Part shown: in pieces, positions 1 through 8,131 of the stretch
Numbering within the stretch: the stretch's first letter is position 1
Layout: the number at the start of each line of letters is the position of its first letter
Source: Saprospiraceae bacterium UBA7328
Lineage (GTDB): Bacteria > Bacteroidota > Bacteroidia > Chitinophagales > Saprospiraceae
DNA: 13,252 bases
Direction of reading: 5' to 3'
Assembly (NCBI GenBank): GCA_002471345.1
Contig: DKPS01000121.1
Location: 1-13,252 of the forward strand
The notes under the pieces: model-generated
Told to the model about the DNA's origin: nothing
What the model saw: the letters and a program-made list of their open reading frames with translations, nothing else
Database searches by the model: none
Position numbers and translations under genes: made by a program

Positions 1-2270
1 AGAAAATATCTAGTTCCCAATCCATCTGTTTCAAAATTCTCTACAAGAACATCAGGATCAGCATGTTCTGGAACTATGTTCGTAGACTTCTGACCATCAT
101 AGCACAATGCTATATCTGACACACACGGATCAGGGATGGATGGTAATGTCAAACATGAAGCACAAGAATTTGAAGCTGAAAGCATACTTGCTCCATTTGT
201 AAATTTGGCACTATAACCCGTGCCTCCAGAGTGATAAAAGTCAGCCGAATATGTTCCTAATGGGGATTCAATGAATGAAAGTGAAGAAATACTGTTACCA
301 CTTATATCTAATAAACCCGTAGAAGAACCAACTGTCCATGTCTCTCCAGTATTAGATGATATTGTAACAGATTCCTTAAAAATATCAGGTACACCATCAC
401 CTGTGATATCAATATTATCAGGATTACAACAGTCACATGGATCAGCAATAGTCGCGATACTCGCTATCTGACAAAATGGTTCATTAAAAATTAATGTATC
501 AGAACATATGTAAGATTGACCTTTAATCATTAAGTTATCAAAGACAATATCTTCATCCCCATCATTGAATTTCTCCATAATCAAGAGTAAATCCAAAACT
601 TGCCCTGTACCATTTATAGTGCTGGAAAATTCTGTGAATATTGGTGTTAAAGCCGCAGCATCACCTATTCCATTAAAGTCAGTATCCAATCTAGGCTCAG
701 TGTTGGTTCCTCCAGCAGCAGAAAACTGAAGGATTGTACTGAATCCACCGTTATCAATTTGATATTGTACGATAAACTCTGTGTTACCATCCCAATCTTC
801 ATTCGAATCAGAAGCATCTTCCTCTGCAAACAGGCCTTTAAATACCAACTGATTTGACAATGAGATATTAATGTTTTCAATTCTTAAAGTATCTATATCA
901 GAGGCGCCATTTGCATCTACATCTTCTACTCCAAAGTAGTATAAACCAGACTGGCCCATAACATTATGAGTTCCTATATTCGAACCATCCGTTCGACCAA
1001 AAAAGTCAGAATCAGCTTCAAAAAATTCAACTATTGAAGTAGTATATCTACTTCCATTCCCATCTGATTCAAAATCTTCTACAAAGAGTATTGTTTCTGC
1101 TCGTCCAGTGTCAGCTATGATTAGCTGTACAGATTTACTGCTATCTCCATTAAGTCCAGTGTCTATACATATATCCATACCATCTGACACTGGATATGGC
1201 AAAGTGTCTACCGCAACTCCATTTATCAATGCCACTACTCTATCACTCAATGCCCCTGTGCTGTCAATGGCTACTTTAAGAGTGTATGTGCCATCTGCAT
1301 TGCAAATTGTATCAGAAAAAGTAATTTCTATATCACATGGGATACTGCAATCCATAATATTCACAGTAATCTGAGCTGTATCCACACAATTTGTTCCATC
1401 CACACTGTCATAAGTGGTAGTGGAAATAGGCGAGGCTAAAGTTGTAATGGTATCTGAGTACACACCAAATGAGGTACCATATCTCAATCCTCCTTGAAAT
1501 GTACCAATTAATAAGTTCTTGAGATTTATGTCATCCCCTATACAGATTGTTGTGTCTCTACCTGTAATACTCGGAGTGGCACATGCACTAATTATAGAAA
1601 AAGAAGTGGCATCAAAAGGTAAAAGGCTCTCACCATTTGTTGTACTGGTAGTCCAATTAGTGATGTTTTTTATAGAGTCCAAATATGCAGAGAAACTATC
1701 TGCAGTATTTCTTAATCCTGAATACTCTGCGCCATCACCACTTGCAGTATTAGAAATAGTCATTGCTGTGCAAGCATCAAGACCTGACCCAGTTAGGTCT
1801 CCAAAAGAATTTGCAGAGTTAGTGTTTTGAATAGCACCAATAAATATGGATGGAGAAGTAGGAGCAGTACCATGATAAGCAAAAATAGCATCTCCAGTAC
1901 TTCCAAAATTAAAATTACCATCTATTCTACTCAAAGTACCCAAGCTTGCACCAAAGCCCACATTTGATGAATTGTCTATATCAGAGAAAATTATAACTGT
2001 ACCAGCAGAAATAGCAGTCGGGCCTGTCACCCATTTTAGCACACCTTCATTAGTGTCAACAAATCCTCCGGCCCCATTCAATTCATTATCACTGAAATAA
2101 ATAGAATCATTGCTGATTTCTTTTAACAATACGATAGCAAAATCTTTCTCACCATCCGCATTATATCCTACAAAAGCTAAATCTCCAGGACCAAATGATT
2201 GCCCCACTACTGTCAATGCGATGCACAAAGCACCTAAGATTATAGCATACCTTGGGAGGATATCAAACAT
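1..2270 (-). CDS. Large secreted modular surface protein, N-terminal 756 residues (partial)
   Basis: One uninterrupted minus-strand frame runs from ATG at 2270-2268 to the left edge; an in-frame TAA eight codons upstream makes this the first possible ATG. Residues 1-24 are a signal peptide (hydrophobic 8-22, probable cleavage near VGQ-S). Residues 26-228 form a beta-rich domain starting GDLAFVGYNADGEKDFA, a type I recall from secreted Bacteroidetes and cyanobacterial proteins. Residues 230-306 look like an Ig/PKD-type module (DTTICIGDD near its start). Residues 395-584 form a module opening EDFESDGNGSRY and closing DEDIVFDNLMIKG. Residues 610-703 form another beta module rich in Gly, Ser and Thr with Cys clusters. 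At 744-755 the opening motif recurs as ENFETDGLGTRY, so a second copy begins at the window edge. There is no catalytic motif, so an adhesin or matrix role is inferred. A C-terminal type IX secretion signal would be expected outside the window. The plus-strand ORFs here are shadows. Confidence 0.85.
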   Translation of the reverse strand, partial: MFDILPRYAIILGALCIALTVVGQSFGPGDLAFVGYNADGEKDFAIVLLKEISNDSIYFSDNELNGAGGFVDTNEGVLKWVTGPTAISAGTVIIFSDIDNSSNVGFGASLGTLSRIDGNFNFGSTGDAIFAYHGTAPTSPSIFIGAIQNTNSANSFGDLTGSGLDACTAMTISNTASGDGAEYSGLRNTADSFSAYLDSIKNITNWTTSTTNGESLLPFDATSFSIISACATPSITGRDTTICIGDDINLKNLLIGTFQGGLRYGTSFGVYSDTITTLASPISTTTYDSVDGTNCVDTAQITVNIMDCSIPCDIEITFSDTICNADGTYTLKVAIDSTGALSDRVVALINGVAVDTLPYPVSDGMDICIDTGLNGDSSKSVQLIIADTGRAETILFVEDFESDGNGSRYTTSIVEFFEADSDFFGRTDGSNIGTHNVMGQSGLYYFGVEDVDANGASDIDTLRIENINISLSNQLVFKGLFAEEDASDSNEDWDGNTEFIVQYQIDNGGFSTILQFSAAGGTNTEPRLDTDFNGIGDAAALTPIFTEFSSTINGTGQVLDLLLIMEKFNDGDEDIVFDNLMIKGQSYICSDTLIFNEPFCQIASIATIADPCDCCNPDNIDITGDGVPDIFKESVTISSNTGETWTVGSSTGLLDISGNSISSLSFIESPLGTYSADFYHSGGTGYSAKFTNGASMLSASNSCASCLTLPSIPDPCVSDIALCYDGQKSTNIVPEHADPDVLVENFETDGLGTRYF

Positions 2271-2393
2271 TCTAAATCCGATGAATCGACATTAACAGTT
2301 AATACATAAATGTACCTTAATCTGCCTCTAATCTATAATTATGAGTACTAAATCATTTATGAAACATGACTGTTAAAATCAGGGCCTTGGGGT

Positions 2394-3560
2394 TCACTTA
2401 CGCTCTGCTTTTTCCCATCTCACATCATTATTTCCAAACATAAGTTGTATATATCCTAAAATGATACATAGATGCATGAATACAAAGTAAAATGGAATGA
2501 ATAGATATTTGACCTTCACAGACCTATGAGCAAATAGGCCACCGAATAATGCTACTAAATAGAATAGTGTTTGACCAATAACTAAAACGTTATAGACCCA
2601 ATAATCAAATGGCAATAGAAAAATAGTAGCCATCAATACTAAAATCAACGCTGAAGGTGCAAAAAGCCATCTCATGATTCGATGCGACAACAAGAAAAAG
2701 CTTACAGAACCATATTTGAAAAAATTCAATAATGGTATCAAATGTGGAATGCTCTGAATACCCCCAGCACTTATTCTCACTTTTCTTTTCATTTCTTCTC
2801 GAATATTTTTTGACGGCTGCTCCTTTGCTAATGCTTTGGACTCATAGGCAATTTTATATCCTTTCTTGATCACATTCATAGTGATTATCAAATCTTCAAC
2901 GAGTATGTTTTTTGGAGGAGTTTCATAAAGCTTTTTCCTGATAGCAAATAATTCACCGGCTGCTCCTACAGTACTGCTAATTTTAGCTTCACAATTTTTA
3001 ATATGAGATTCATATTTCCAATATATACTTTCTCCACTACCTGAAGCATCATCTGAATCTTTGGAAAAAACCATTTTTTCTCCTGCAACCGCACCCACTT
3101 TTTTATACTCAAAATGGACAACCATATCCTTTATCGAATTTTTGGATAAAAGGGCATTAGCATCTGAAAAAAATATCAAATCAGAAGTAATAAGAGGAAT
3201 CATTCGGTCAATAGAGTCTAATTTCCCTTTCCTTTCATCTTCATGAAAGAGATCTACCTTTCCATTTTTTTTGACTATGTCGACTGTCCTATCATCCGAA
3301 CCATCTGTAACAATGATATTCCTAATTTTACTATTAGGATAATCCAGATTTAAGGTGTTTTCGATTTTATCTAAAATGATATCTTCCTCATTATATGCAG
3401 CGATCACATGAGTAATTTTCGGAAGATCGCCCTTCGTGATAATGGTTCGAGTCTTGGACTTATAAAACGCAGACCATAACGTCAGAATCATGAAATATCC
3501 TAAATACGAATAAATCAATATGAATAAAGAAATCCAAAAAACAATCTGCCAAAAAAGCAT
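2394..3560 (-). CDS. Membrane-anchored family 2 glycosyltransferase
   Basis: A 388-residue protein of the processive GT2 type (cellulose or hyaluronan synthase-like superfamily), predicted to transfer a sugar from a nucleotide donor to a surface polysaccharide or glycolipid at the inner membrane. Residues 4-27 are a transmembrane segment, followed by a cytoplasmic GT-A domain with AAYNEED (54-60), DGSDD (86-90), the DxD-equivalent SDANA (132-136) and the acceptor-side ED at 222-223. The canonical QxxRW helix is replaced by KRKVR (258-262). Hydrophobic stretches at about 285-317, 322-345 and 352-375 form the C-terminal membrane bundle, and the protein ends with RWEKAERK. Length is normal for this subfamily and the frame is intact. 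It lies 123 bp upstream of the large secreted protein on the same strand, but that gap argues against tight coupling. The specific sugar and product cannot be read from sequence. Confidence 0.88.
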   Translation of the reverse strand: MLFWQIVFWISLFILIYSYLGYFMILTLWSAFYKSKTRTIITKGDLPKITHVIAAYNEEDIILDKIENTLNLDYPNSKIRNIIVTDGSDDRTVDIVKKNGKVDLFHEDERKGKLDSIDRMIPLITSDLIFFSDANALLSKNSIKDMVVHFEYKKVGAVAGEKMVFSKDSDDASGSGESIYWKYESHIKNCEAKISSTVGAAGELFAIRKKLYETPPKNILVEDLIITMNVIKKGYKIAYESKALAKEQPSKNIREEMKRKVRISAGGIQSIPHLIPLLNFFKYGSVSFFLLSHRIMRWLFAPSALILVLMATIFLLPFDYWVYNVLVIGQTLFYLVALFGGLFAHRSVKVKYLFIPFYFVFMHLCIILGYIQLMFGNNDVRWEKAERK

Positions 3561-3676
3561 GCAGCTAAACTAAATGAAAATATAGGAGCAAAGGACATTT
3601 TTCTCTTGGAAAAAAAATCACTTGAAGTTGCAACCGTTTGTGTAATTCAAACTTAAATCATAACAGACAAAATTTC

Positions 3677-4114
3677 ATGATTAACGTTTCTAAAATTGAA
3701 CCTAAAGAGATAATGGAAGGGTTTTTAAGGAGGTTCATTCGTACAGAACACCTAACTTTGGCCTACTGGAACATAGAAGAGGAAACTCAACTACCTCTAC
3801 ACTCTCATCATCATGAACAGATTACTCAGGTCACAAAAGGGAAGTTCGAATTGACGGTAGACGGTGTAATAAGACTTGGTAAAGAAGGTGAAATCGTAGT
3901 TATCCCATCTTATGTAGAAAATCGCGGAATAGCTCTTACTCCTTGTGAAATTTTTAATATTTTTAGTCCTGTGAGGAAGATTATAGATAATAAGAACATT
4001 TCGAATGCCATTCATTCAATTTCAATAGTTCTAGAACTAGGTCCAATCCTAACTCTTTTATCATTTGCTCCACTTCACTTTTCACTGGCAATATGCGATT
4101 GTCAAAATCTTTAG
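3677..4114 (+). pseudogene. Small cupin-domain protein with a C-terminal frameshift
   Basis: ATG at 3677 begins MINVSKIEPKEIMEGF, which matches the usual start of a family of roughly 105-residue single-domain cupins. A more upstream in-frame ATG at 3638 adds 13 residues without family character. The first cupin motif is present: HSHHHEQ at 42-48, then KGKFELTVDG at 54-63. The second motif normally reads like VPHSG; here it is VENRG (80-84), so the expected metal-ligand His is Asn82. After FSPVR (96-100) family members usually end with EDYR or similar. Here the frame reads KIIDNKN and runs on to 4114. Adding one G to the GG at 3975-3976 gives VREDYR and a stop at 3988-3990, making a 104-residue protein. 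The 45 or so extra residues are therefore probably not native. It may be a sequence error, but the lost His also fits decay. Substrate unknown. Confidence 0.7.
3975..3976 (+). other. Probable one-base deletion in the cupin gene
   Basis: The family C-terminus VREDYR followed by TAA is restored exactly by changing GG to GGG here. The restored stop is at 3988-3990. The family ending is recalled from related cupins, not aligned. Confidence 0.6.
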
Positions 4115-4238
4115 ACCACTTGGTGGCATTTCTTATTACCAAAATCACAACCACTCCCATTCCAATTTTCAAGGTCCAATTGAGAATAGCTGCAAATTTA
4201 AAATCAGGAATATAAATGTTATAAAATACAAGAAACAC
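3981..4238 (-). CDS. Possible small membrane protein, unrecognised
   Basis: An 85-residue minus-strand frame, ATG at 4238-4236 and TAA at 3983-3981. It has a hydrophobic segment at about residues 16-36 followed by a charged amphipathic tail (RNATKWSKDFDNRILPVKSE, then helix-like residues to the end), which looks more protein-like than a random frame. Its stop overlaps the corrected stop of the plus-strand cupin by only a few bases, a natural convergent arrangement. Just upstream, another minus-strand frame (4393-4169) is also hydrophobic and overlaps it in a different phase, so the real gene may be longer and frameshifted. I do not recognise the family. It could also be chance in AT-rich DNA. 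Confidence 0.3.
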   Translation of the reverse strand: MFLVFYNIYIPDFKFAAILNWTLKIGMGVVVILVIRNATKWSKDFDNRILPVKSEVEQMIKELGLDLVLELLKLNEWHSKCSYYL

Positions 4239-4640
4239 GGCTGGTATATAGAGTCAATGCCATGGTTGTATTCGTAAGATGCATCTTTTTCCTTTTGAAT
4301 ACATTCAATTTTACTTGCACTAAATATTCTCGAACTGATAATGTTCTTGTATCTCAAAATTATTGGTTCTATTTTAAATAATAGAAAGCACAATCAATAA
4401 AAAAAACATGAAGAATCCAATATAAATGGAAGTATGAAAGATCATATTCCCTAACAAAGCTTAGGGTGTAAAGGCAACAAAAAAATAAACAAAGTAAAAA
4501 GTCCAGTAAGTTTCATTTTTCCTTTTACTCTATTATAAAGGATGCAAGTATTTATAGCTATTCTATGTATCCATGTAGATATTTTGGCATCATTTCTAAA
4601 TCGATCTAGTCCTTTCCAAACTTTTAGCAATTATTACTGA

Positions 4641-4666
4641 TATAAGTCCTGTACATCAGGCTTATA
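4641..4666. repeat. Imperfect inverted repeat in intergenic DNA
   Basis: TATAAG-T-CCTG pairs with CAGG-CTTATA across a five-base loop (TACAT), giving ten base pairs with one bulged T. It is not followed by a T-run on either strand, so it is not a standard terminator. Function unknown. Confidence 0.45.
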
Positions 4667-4741
4667 AGAAGCAAATCCACAAAATACGTCCATAGACAAC
4701 ATTTCGGTGAGAGTCTAGTATTTGTTCGAAAAGATATTTTT

Positions 4742-4756
4742 TGTCATCCAATGACA
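4742..4756. repeat. Short perfect inverted repeat, possible operator
   Basis: TGTCAT-CCA-ATGACA is a perfect 6+3+6 dyad lying about 255 bases upstream of the EF-G start. The size would suit a dimeric regulator, but the distance from the gene is large and a dyad of this length can arise by chance. Confidence 0.25.
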
Positions 4757-5009
4757 TCTGAATTTTTATCCAATAGATACTATGTTTTATAAAACATTAC
4801 ACTTTCTCCGCAAAATGTTCAAGATATTACTGAAGCAATAAATCGTACACAATCCATCACTTTACATAATTCTTCAATATGCATTATACTCAGCATAAAA
4901 TATCTCAATCAAAATAGATAACCCTCAAATATTTTACATAACTTATCCCCTATAAGACAAAGAGCTATATTCGATATGCACATTTCTCACATCTAAAAAA
5001 CAACCAACC

Positions 5010-7136
5010 ATGAGTTACGAAACTAAAAATATCAGAAATGTCACTCTGCTGGGCCACTCTGGCAGTGGCAAAACGACATTATCCGAGGCTATGCTATTCG
5101 AATCTGGAAGTACAAAGCGAAGAGGATCCGTTAGTGATCAGAGTACAGTATCGGATTATTCAAATATCGAAAAAGACAGAGGAAATACAGTTTTTAGCAC
5201 TTTGATGCATGCTAAATGGAGAGACTGTAAAATAAATATTTTAGACACCCCTGGTTCTGATGACTTTATTGGTGAAATAGTTTCATCTCTTAAAGTAGCA
5301 GACACTGGTGTAGTGGTACTAAACGGTGCTAATGGAGTAGAAGTCGGAACAGAAATCATCTGGGAATACATACAAAAAAATAACACACCCGCCATTCTTG
5401 TAGTGAATCAAATGGACCATGACAAAGCTGATTTTGACTCTACTTTTGAACAAGCAAAAGAGAGGTTTGGATCAAATGTTCTTGCAGTACAATATCCGCT
5501 CAACCCAGGTAGTAGCTTTAATACAATCGTTGATGCTTTAAGGATGACGATGTACGAGTTTGGCCCCGATGGAGGTAAACCAAATAAAGTGGCCATTCCA
5601 GAAAGTGAAATAGGAAGAGCACAAGAAATGCACAATGCACTTGTAGAAGCTGCAGCTGAAAATGATGAAGAGCTAATGGAAAAATTTTTCGAAGAAGGTT
5701 CATTATCAGAAGAAGAATTAGCAAAAGGACTGACTATCGCATTGGCAAATCAAGAGATATATCCAGTATTCTGTTGTTGTGCAGAGCAAAATATGGGAAG
5801 CGGTAGAATTATGGGTTTTATAAATGATATTGCTCCTAGTCCAAATGAAAGGCCAGCCGCATTGTCCACTCAAGGAGAAGAGATTCCATGTGATGCAAAT
5901 GGAAACGATATAGCGTTCATTTTCAAAACAATATCGGAGCCACAAGTAGGAATGGTTTCGTATTTTAAAGTGTACTCTGGAAAGATAAAAGCAGGAAATG
6001 AACTATACAATCTTACCCATAGATCAACAGAACGAATAGCTGCTATTTTTGAAGCTAACGGTAAAAACAGAACGACTGTAGATGAGTTAAAAGCAGGTGA
6101 TATAGGTGTAACCGTGAAGCTTAAAAACTCACATAGCAATGAGTCTTTGATACAAAAAGGCACTGAAATGGAAGTTGAGAAAATGACTTTTCCAAGTCAT
6201 AGATTCCGGACTGCCATAGCTCCTCCTTCCAAAGGAGATATGGAGAAAATTATGAAAGCACTGCATCAGATTGAAGAAGAGGATCCTACTTTAGAAATAG
6301 AACAATCAGCTACACTTAAGCAAACCATTCTTCATGGTCAGGGCCAACTTCATCTTGATCTCATCAAGTATAGAATAGAAAAAGTGAACAATTTGGAACT
6401 CGCTTTTGACAAACCGAAAATCCCGTATCGAGAGACGATTACTACCATGGCTCAAGGTCATTATAGACATAAGAAGCAGTCAGGTGGGTCAGGACAATTT
6501 GCTGAAGTGTATATGCGTATTGAGCCTTACTATGTAGGTATGCCTGAACCAGATGGTCTAAATGTGAGAAATGCTGAATTAGTAGATTTGGAATGGGGAG
6601 GGACTTTAGCTTTTTATTGGTGTATAGTAGGTGGATCAATAGATACTAAATATAGCAATGCAATCAAGAAAGGTGTAATATCCAAAATGGAAGAAGGTCC
6701 CCTGACAGGATCAAGATGCCAGGATATACGAGTATGTATTTATGACGGAAAAATGCACTCAGTGGACAGTAATGATATGGCATTCATGATAGCTGCGACT
6801 CATGTATTTAAGACTTCATTCATACAGGCTAAGCCACAACTTATGGAACCTATCTATAATCTAGATATACTGTGTAGTGACACTGTGATGGGGGATATAA
6901 TGGGTGATCTTCAGACCAGAAGAGCTATGATACAAGGCATGACTACAGAAGGCCATTATCAAAAAATAAGTGCCAAAGTTCCTCTTGCTGAGCTTTATAA
7001 ATACAGCTCTACATTGAGATCTATTAGTCAGGGCAGAGCCAAATTCACAAGAAGTTTTGCTGAGTTTGCCTCAGTGCCACCTGAAGTTCAGAATCAGTTG
7101 GCAAAGTCTCATGCTTCGGAAGCTGAGGCTGCATAG
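5010..7136 (+). CDS. fusA2: Elongation factor G paralogue (EF-G2 type)
   Basis: A 708-residue translational GTPase with the complete EF-G layout. The G domain (about 1-280) has P-loop GHSGSGKTT (15-23), RGNT (57-60, switch I), DTPG (79-82) and NQMD (133-136, in place of NKMD). Domain II follows at about 295-385, domain III at 395-475, domain IV at 476-600 with QSGGSGQF (490-497), and domain V at 605-690. After DTPG, normal EF-G has His-Val-Asp-Phe with the catalytic His; here it is Ser83-Asp-Asp-Phe. The domain IV tip KMHSVDS (581-587), which contacts the decoding site in EF-G, is kept. I recall PGSDDF in the Bacteroides thetaiotaomicron EF-G2, reported to support translation under starvation without GTPase activity. 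It should act on ribosomes in translocation or a stress variant of it. The gene is isolated, with an A-rich leader and its own terminator. It is very unlikely to be the sole EF-G of the cell. Confidence 0.93.
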   Translation: MSYETKNIRNVTLLGHSGSGKTTLSEAMLFESGSTKRRGSVSDQSTVSDYSNIEKDRGNTVFSTLMHAKWRDCKINILDTPGSDDFIGEIVSSLKVADTGVVVLNGANGVEVGTEIIWEYIQKNNTPAILVVNQMDHDKADFDSTFEQAKERFGSNVLAVQYPLNPGSSFNTIVDALRMTMYEFGPDGGKPNKVAIPESEIGRAQEMHNALVEAAAENDEELMEKFFEEGSLSEEELAKGLTIALANQEIYPVFCCCAEQNMGSGRIMGFINDIAPSPNERPAALSTQGEEIPCDANGNDIAFIFKTISEPQVGMVSYFKVYSGKIKAGNELYNLTHRSTERIAAIFEANGKNRTTVDELKAGDIGVTVKLKNSHSNESLIQKGTEMEVEKMTFPSHRFRTAIAPPSKGDMEKIMKALHQIEEEDPTLEIEQSATLKQTILHGQGQLHLDLIKYRIEKVNNLELAFDKPKIPYRETITTMAQGHYRHKKQSGGSGQFAEVYMRIEPYYVGMPEPDGLNVRNAELVDLEWGGTLAFYWCIVGGSIDTKYSNAIKKGVISKMEEGPLTGSRCQDIRVCIYDGKMHSVDSNDMAFMIAATHVFKTSFIQAKPQLMEPIYNLDILCSDTVMGDIMGDLQTRRAMIQGMTTEGHYQKISAKVPLAELYKYSSTLRSISQGRAKFTRSFAEFASVPPEVQNQLAKSHASEAEAA

Positions 7137-7172
7137 TTCAATTATAGAACATTAATCTTTTACTTAACATCG

Positions 7173-7217
7173 AAGAGGGTCTTTTCATTAACATTTGAAA
7201 GACCCTCTTTTAATTTT
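7173..7217 (+). terminator. Rho-independent-type terminator after EF-G2
   Basis: AAGAGGGTCTTT (7173-7184) pairs perfectly with AAAGACCCTCTT (7198-7209) over a 13-base loop. The stem is followed by TTTAATTTTT. It starts 37 bases after the EF-G stop, so that gene is probably transcribed alone. Confidence 0.88.
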
Positions 7218-7267
7218 TCCTTAGATAGCATAAATTGGGACTAACATTGCCCCATAGTTCTTGGCCT

Positions 7268-7927
7268 ATGCTTAAATACTTCATTTATTTCTCAATTGTA
7301 TTTATTTCTCTAGGATGTAAATATGATAGTACAGAATTCAGGAACAAAATGAAAGCCATCGAAGCAGCATTGCCAAATCCATTTTATGAAGAAGAAAAGG
7401 GAACGTTTTTAGACACCAGGGACGCTACAACTTATAAATGGATCAGGGTAAAAACTGGACATAAATGGATGGCAGAAAATCTAAACCTTTTTAAGTTAGA
7501 AGGGTCGAAACCATCTGATACCCTAAGCGGCAGGCTATATGCTTTAAGTATTGCACAGATTGCTTGTCCTTTTGGTTGGCATTTGGCTACAGACGATGAG
7601 TGGTTATCTCTTTTAGCTGCGTATGGTGGCCTCATGTTTGAAATATGGGTTCCTTCCGCATCAGGAATTGACCATGTTGACGGTTATGGCGACTATGGCG
7701 ATTATGGCGATTATAGAACTAGTTTCAAAAAATTGACCTATAAAGATAAAGGAATTGGATTTGATGCGATTGTTAAAAGAACATCTCGATCATCTCATGT
7801 AAACTTTCCTCAATTTACAAGTTTTTGGTCATCTAAAACTGAAGATGTACCCTATACTCCTATTTACAGTTTTTCTATGAGAGACTATAAAAGGTTTGTA
7901 GAAAGTAAGTCGGCACCTTACAGATAG
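7268..7927 (+). CDS. FISUMP-domain lipoprotein
   Basis: Starting at ATG 7268 gives a 219-residue protein with a classic lipoprotein signal: hydrophobic 4-15 and lipobox SLGC with Cys17. The upstream in-frame ATG at 7235 would put 11 unrelated residues ahead of the signal and is rejected. Residues 45-112 match the Fibrobacter succinogenes major paralogous domain pattern: TFLDTRDATTYKWIRV, then HKWMAENLN (65-73), GRLY (88-91), ACPFGWHLATDDEW (99-112). FWSSKTE at 187-193 matches the usual FWSSTE near the end of such domains. A YGD triplet repeat sits at 140-149. The protein ends SAPYR, a few residues before the usual Arg-Cys-containing tail. It is predicted to be an outer-membrane or periplasmic lipoprotein of unknown function. 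It follows the EF-G terminator and so has its own promoter, which I could not locate. Confidence 0.85.
   Translation: MLKYFIYFSIVFISLGCKYDSTEFRNKMKAIEAALPNPFYEEEKGTFLDTRDATTYKWIRVKTGHKWMAENLNLFKLEGSKPSDTLSGRLYALSIAQIACPFGWHLATDDEWLSLLAAYGGLMFEIWVPSASGIDHVDGYGDYGDYGDYRTSFKKLTYKDKGIGFDAIVKRTSRSSHVNFPQFTSFWSSKTEDVPYTPIYSFSMRDYKRFVESKSAPYR
7685..7714 (+). repeat. 9-bp tandem repeat inside the FISUMP gene
   Basis: Three and a third copies of TATGGCGAT (first copy TATGGCGAC) encode YGDYGDYGDY. The frame is preserved because the unit is nine bases. Copy number could vary between strains. Confidence 0.9.
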
Positions 7928-8131
7928 ATCCGGCTTTCGACATTGTAGATGTGTTGAAGACTACTGAGTAGTAATTATCGGAAAAAAGTGTATTCATTGA
8001 ATTCAAACCCTGACTGATACCCTATGAAAATTCTCAAAACATAATCAATTTCCTTATTACTCTAATCTTGTTCAACGCTACATGAATAATTACATTTTCA
8101 TTACATTACAAGCAATAGAACTATCTAGAAT

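Larger units (their letters stand above)
4239..5009. other. AT-rich intergenic stretch, no convincing gene
   Basis: About 770 bases without a credible intact gene. On the minus strand, short hydrophobic frames follow one another in different phases: a 21-codon signal-like peptide MKLTGLFTLFIFLLPLHPKLC from 4516, a 23-codon hydrophobic peptide from the ATG near 4443, and the 74-codon frame 4393-4169. This could be the wreck of one small membrane-protein gene or chance. The part from about 4550 to 5009 shows only two short inverted repeats. An A-rich leader (about 4996-5009) precedes the EF-G start, and TATATTCG near 4971 resembles the Bacteroidetes -7 box TAnnTTTG with one mismatch but has no TTG at the right distance. 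Confidence 0.5.

Noticed and set aside
1108..1830. Plus-strand ORFs at 1108-1374 and 1519-1830 (and 271-471, 2110-2295)
   Set aside because: They lie wholly inside the continuous minus-strand secreted-protein gene, and the antisense frame has clear protein-family character.
3561..3600. TATATTTT on the minus strand upstream of the glycosyltransferase as a -7 box
   Set aside because: It is close to TAnnTTTG, but no TTG lies at the expected spacing, and such matches are common in AT-rich DNA.
3638..3676. Upstream ATG for the cupin
   Set aside because: The added 13 residues (MCNSNLNHNRQNF) have no family character, whereas the protein from 3677 begins as the family does.
7235..7267. Upstream ATG for the FISUMP protein
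   Set aside because: It would add 11 residues before a perfect lipoprotein signal that begins at the 7268 ATG.
7960..7972. Small dyad ACTAC-TGA-GTAGT after the FISUMP gene
   Set aside because: Only five base pairs with no T-run; too weak to call a terminator.
7990..8025. TTCAAACC resembling a tRNA T-loop
   Set aside because: No acceptor, D or anticodon arm can be folded around it.
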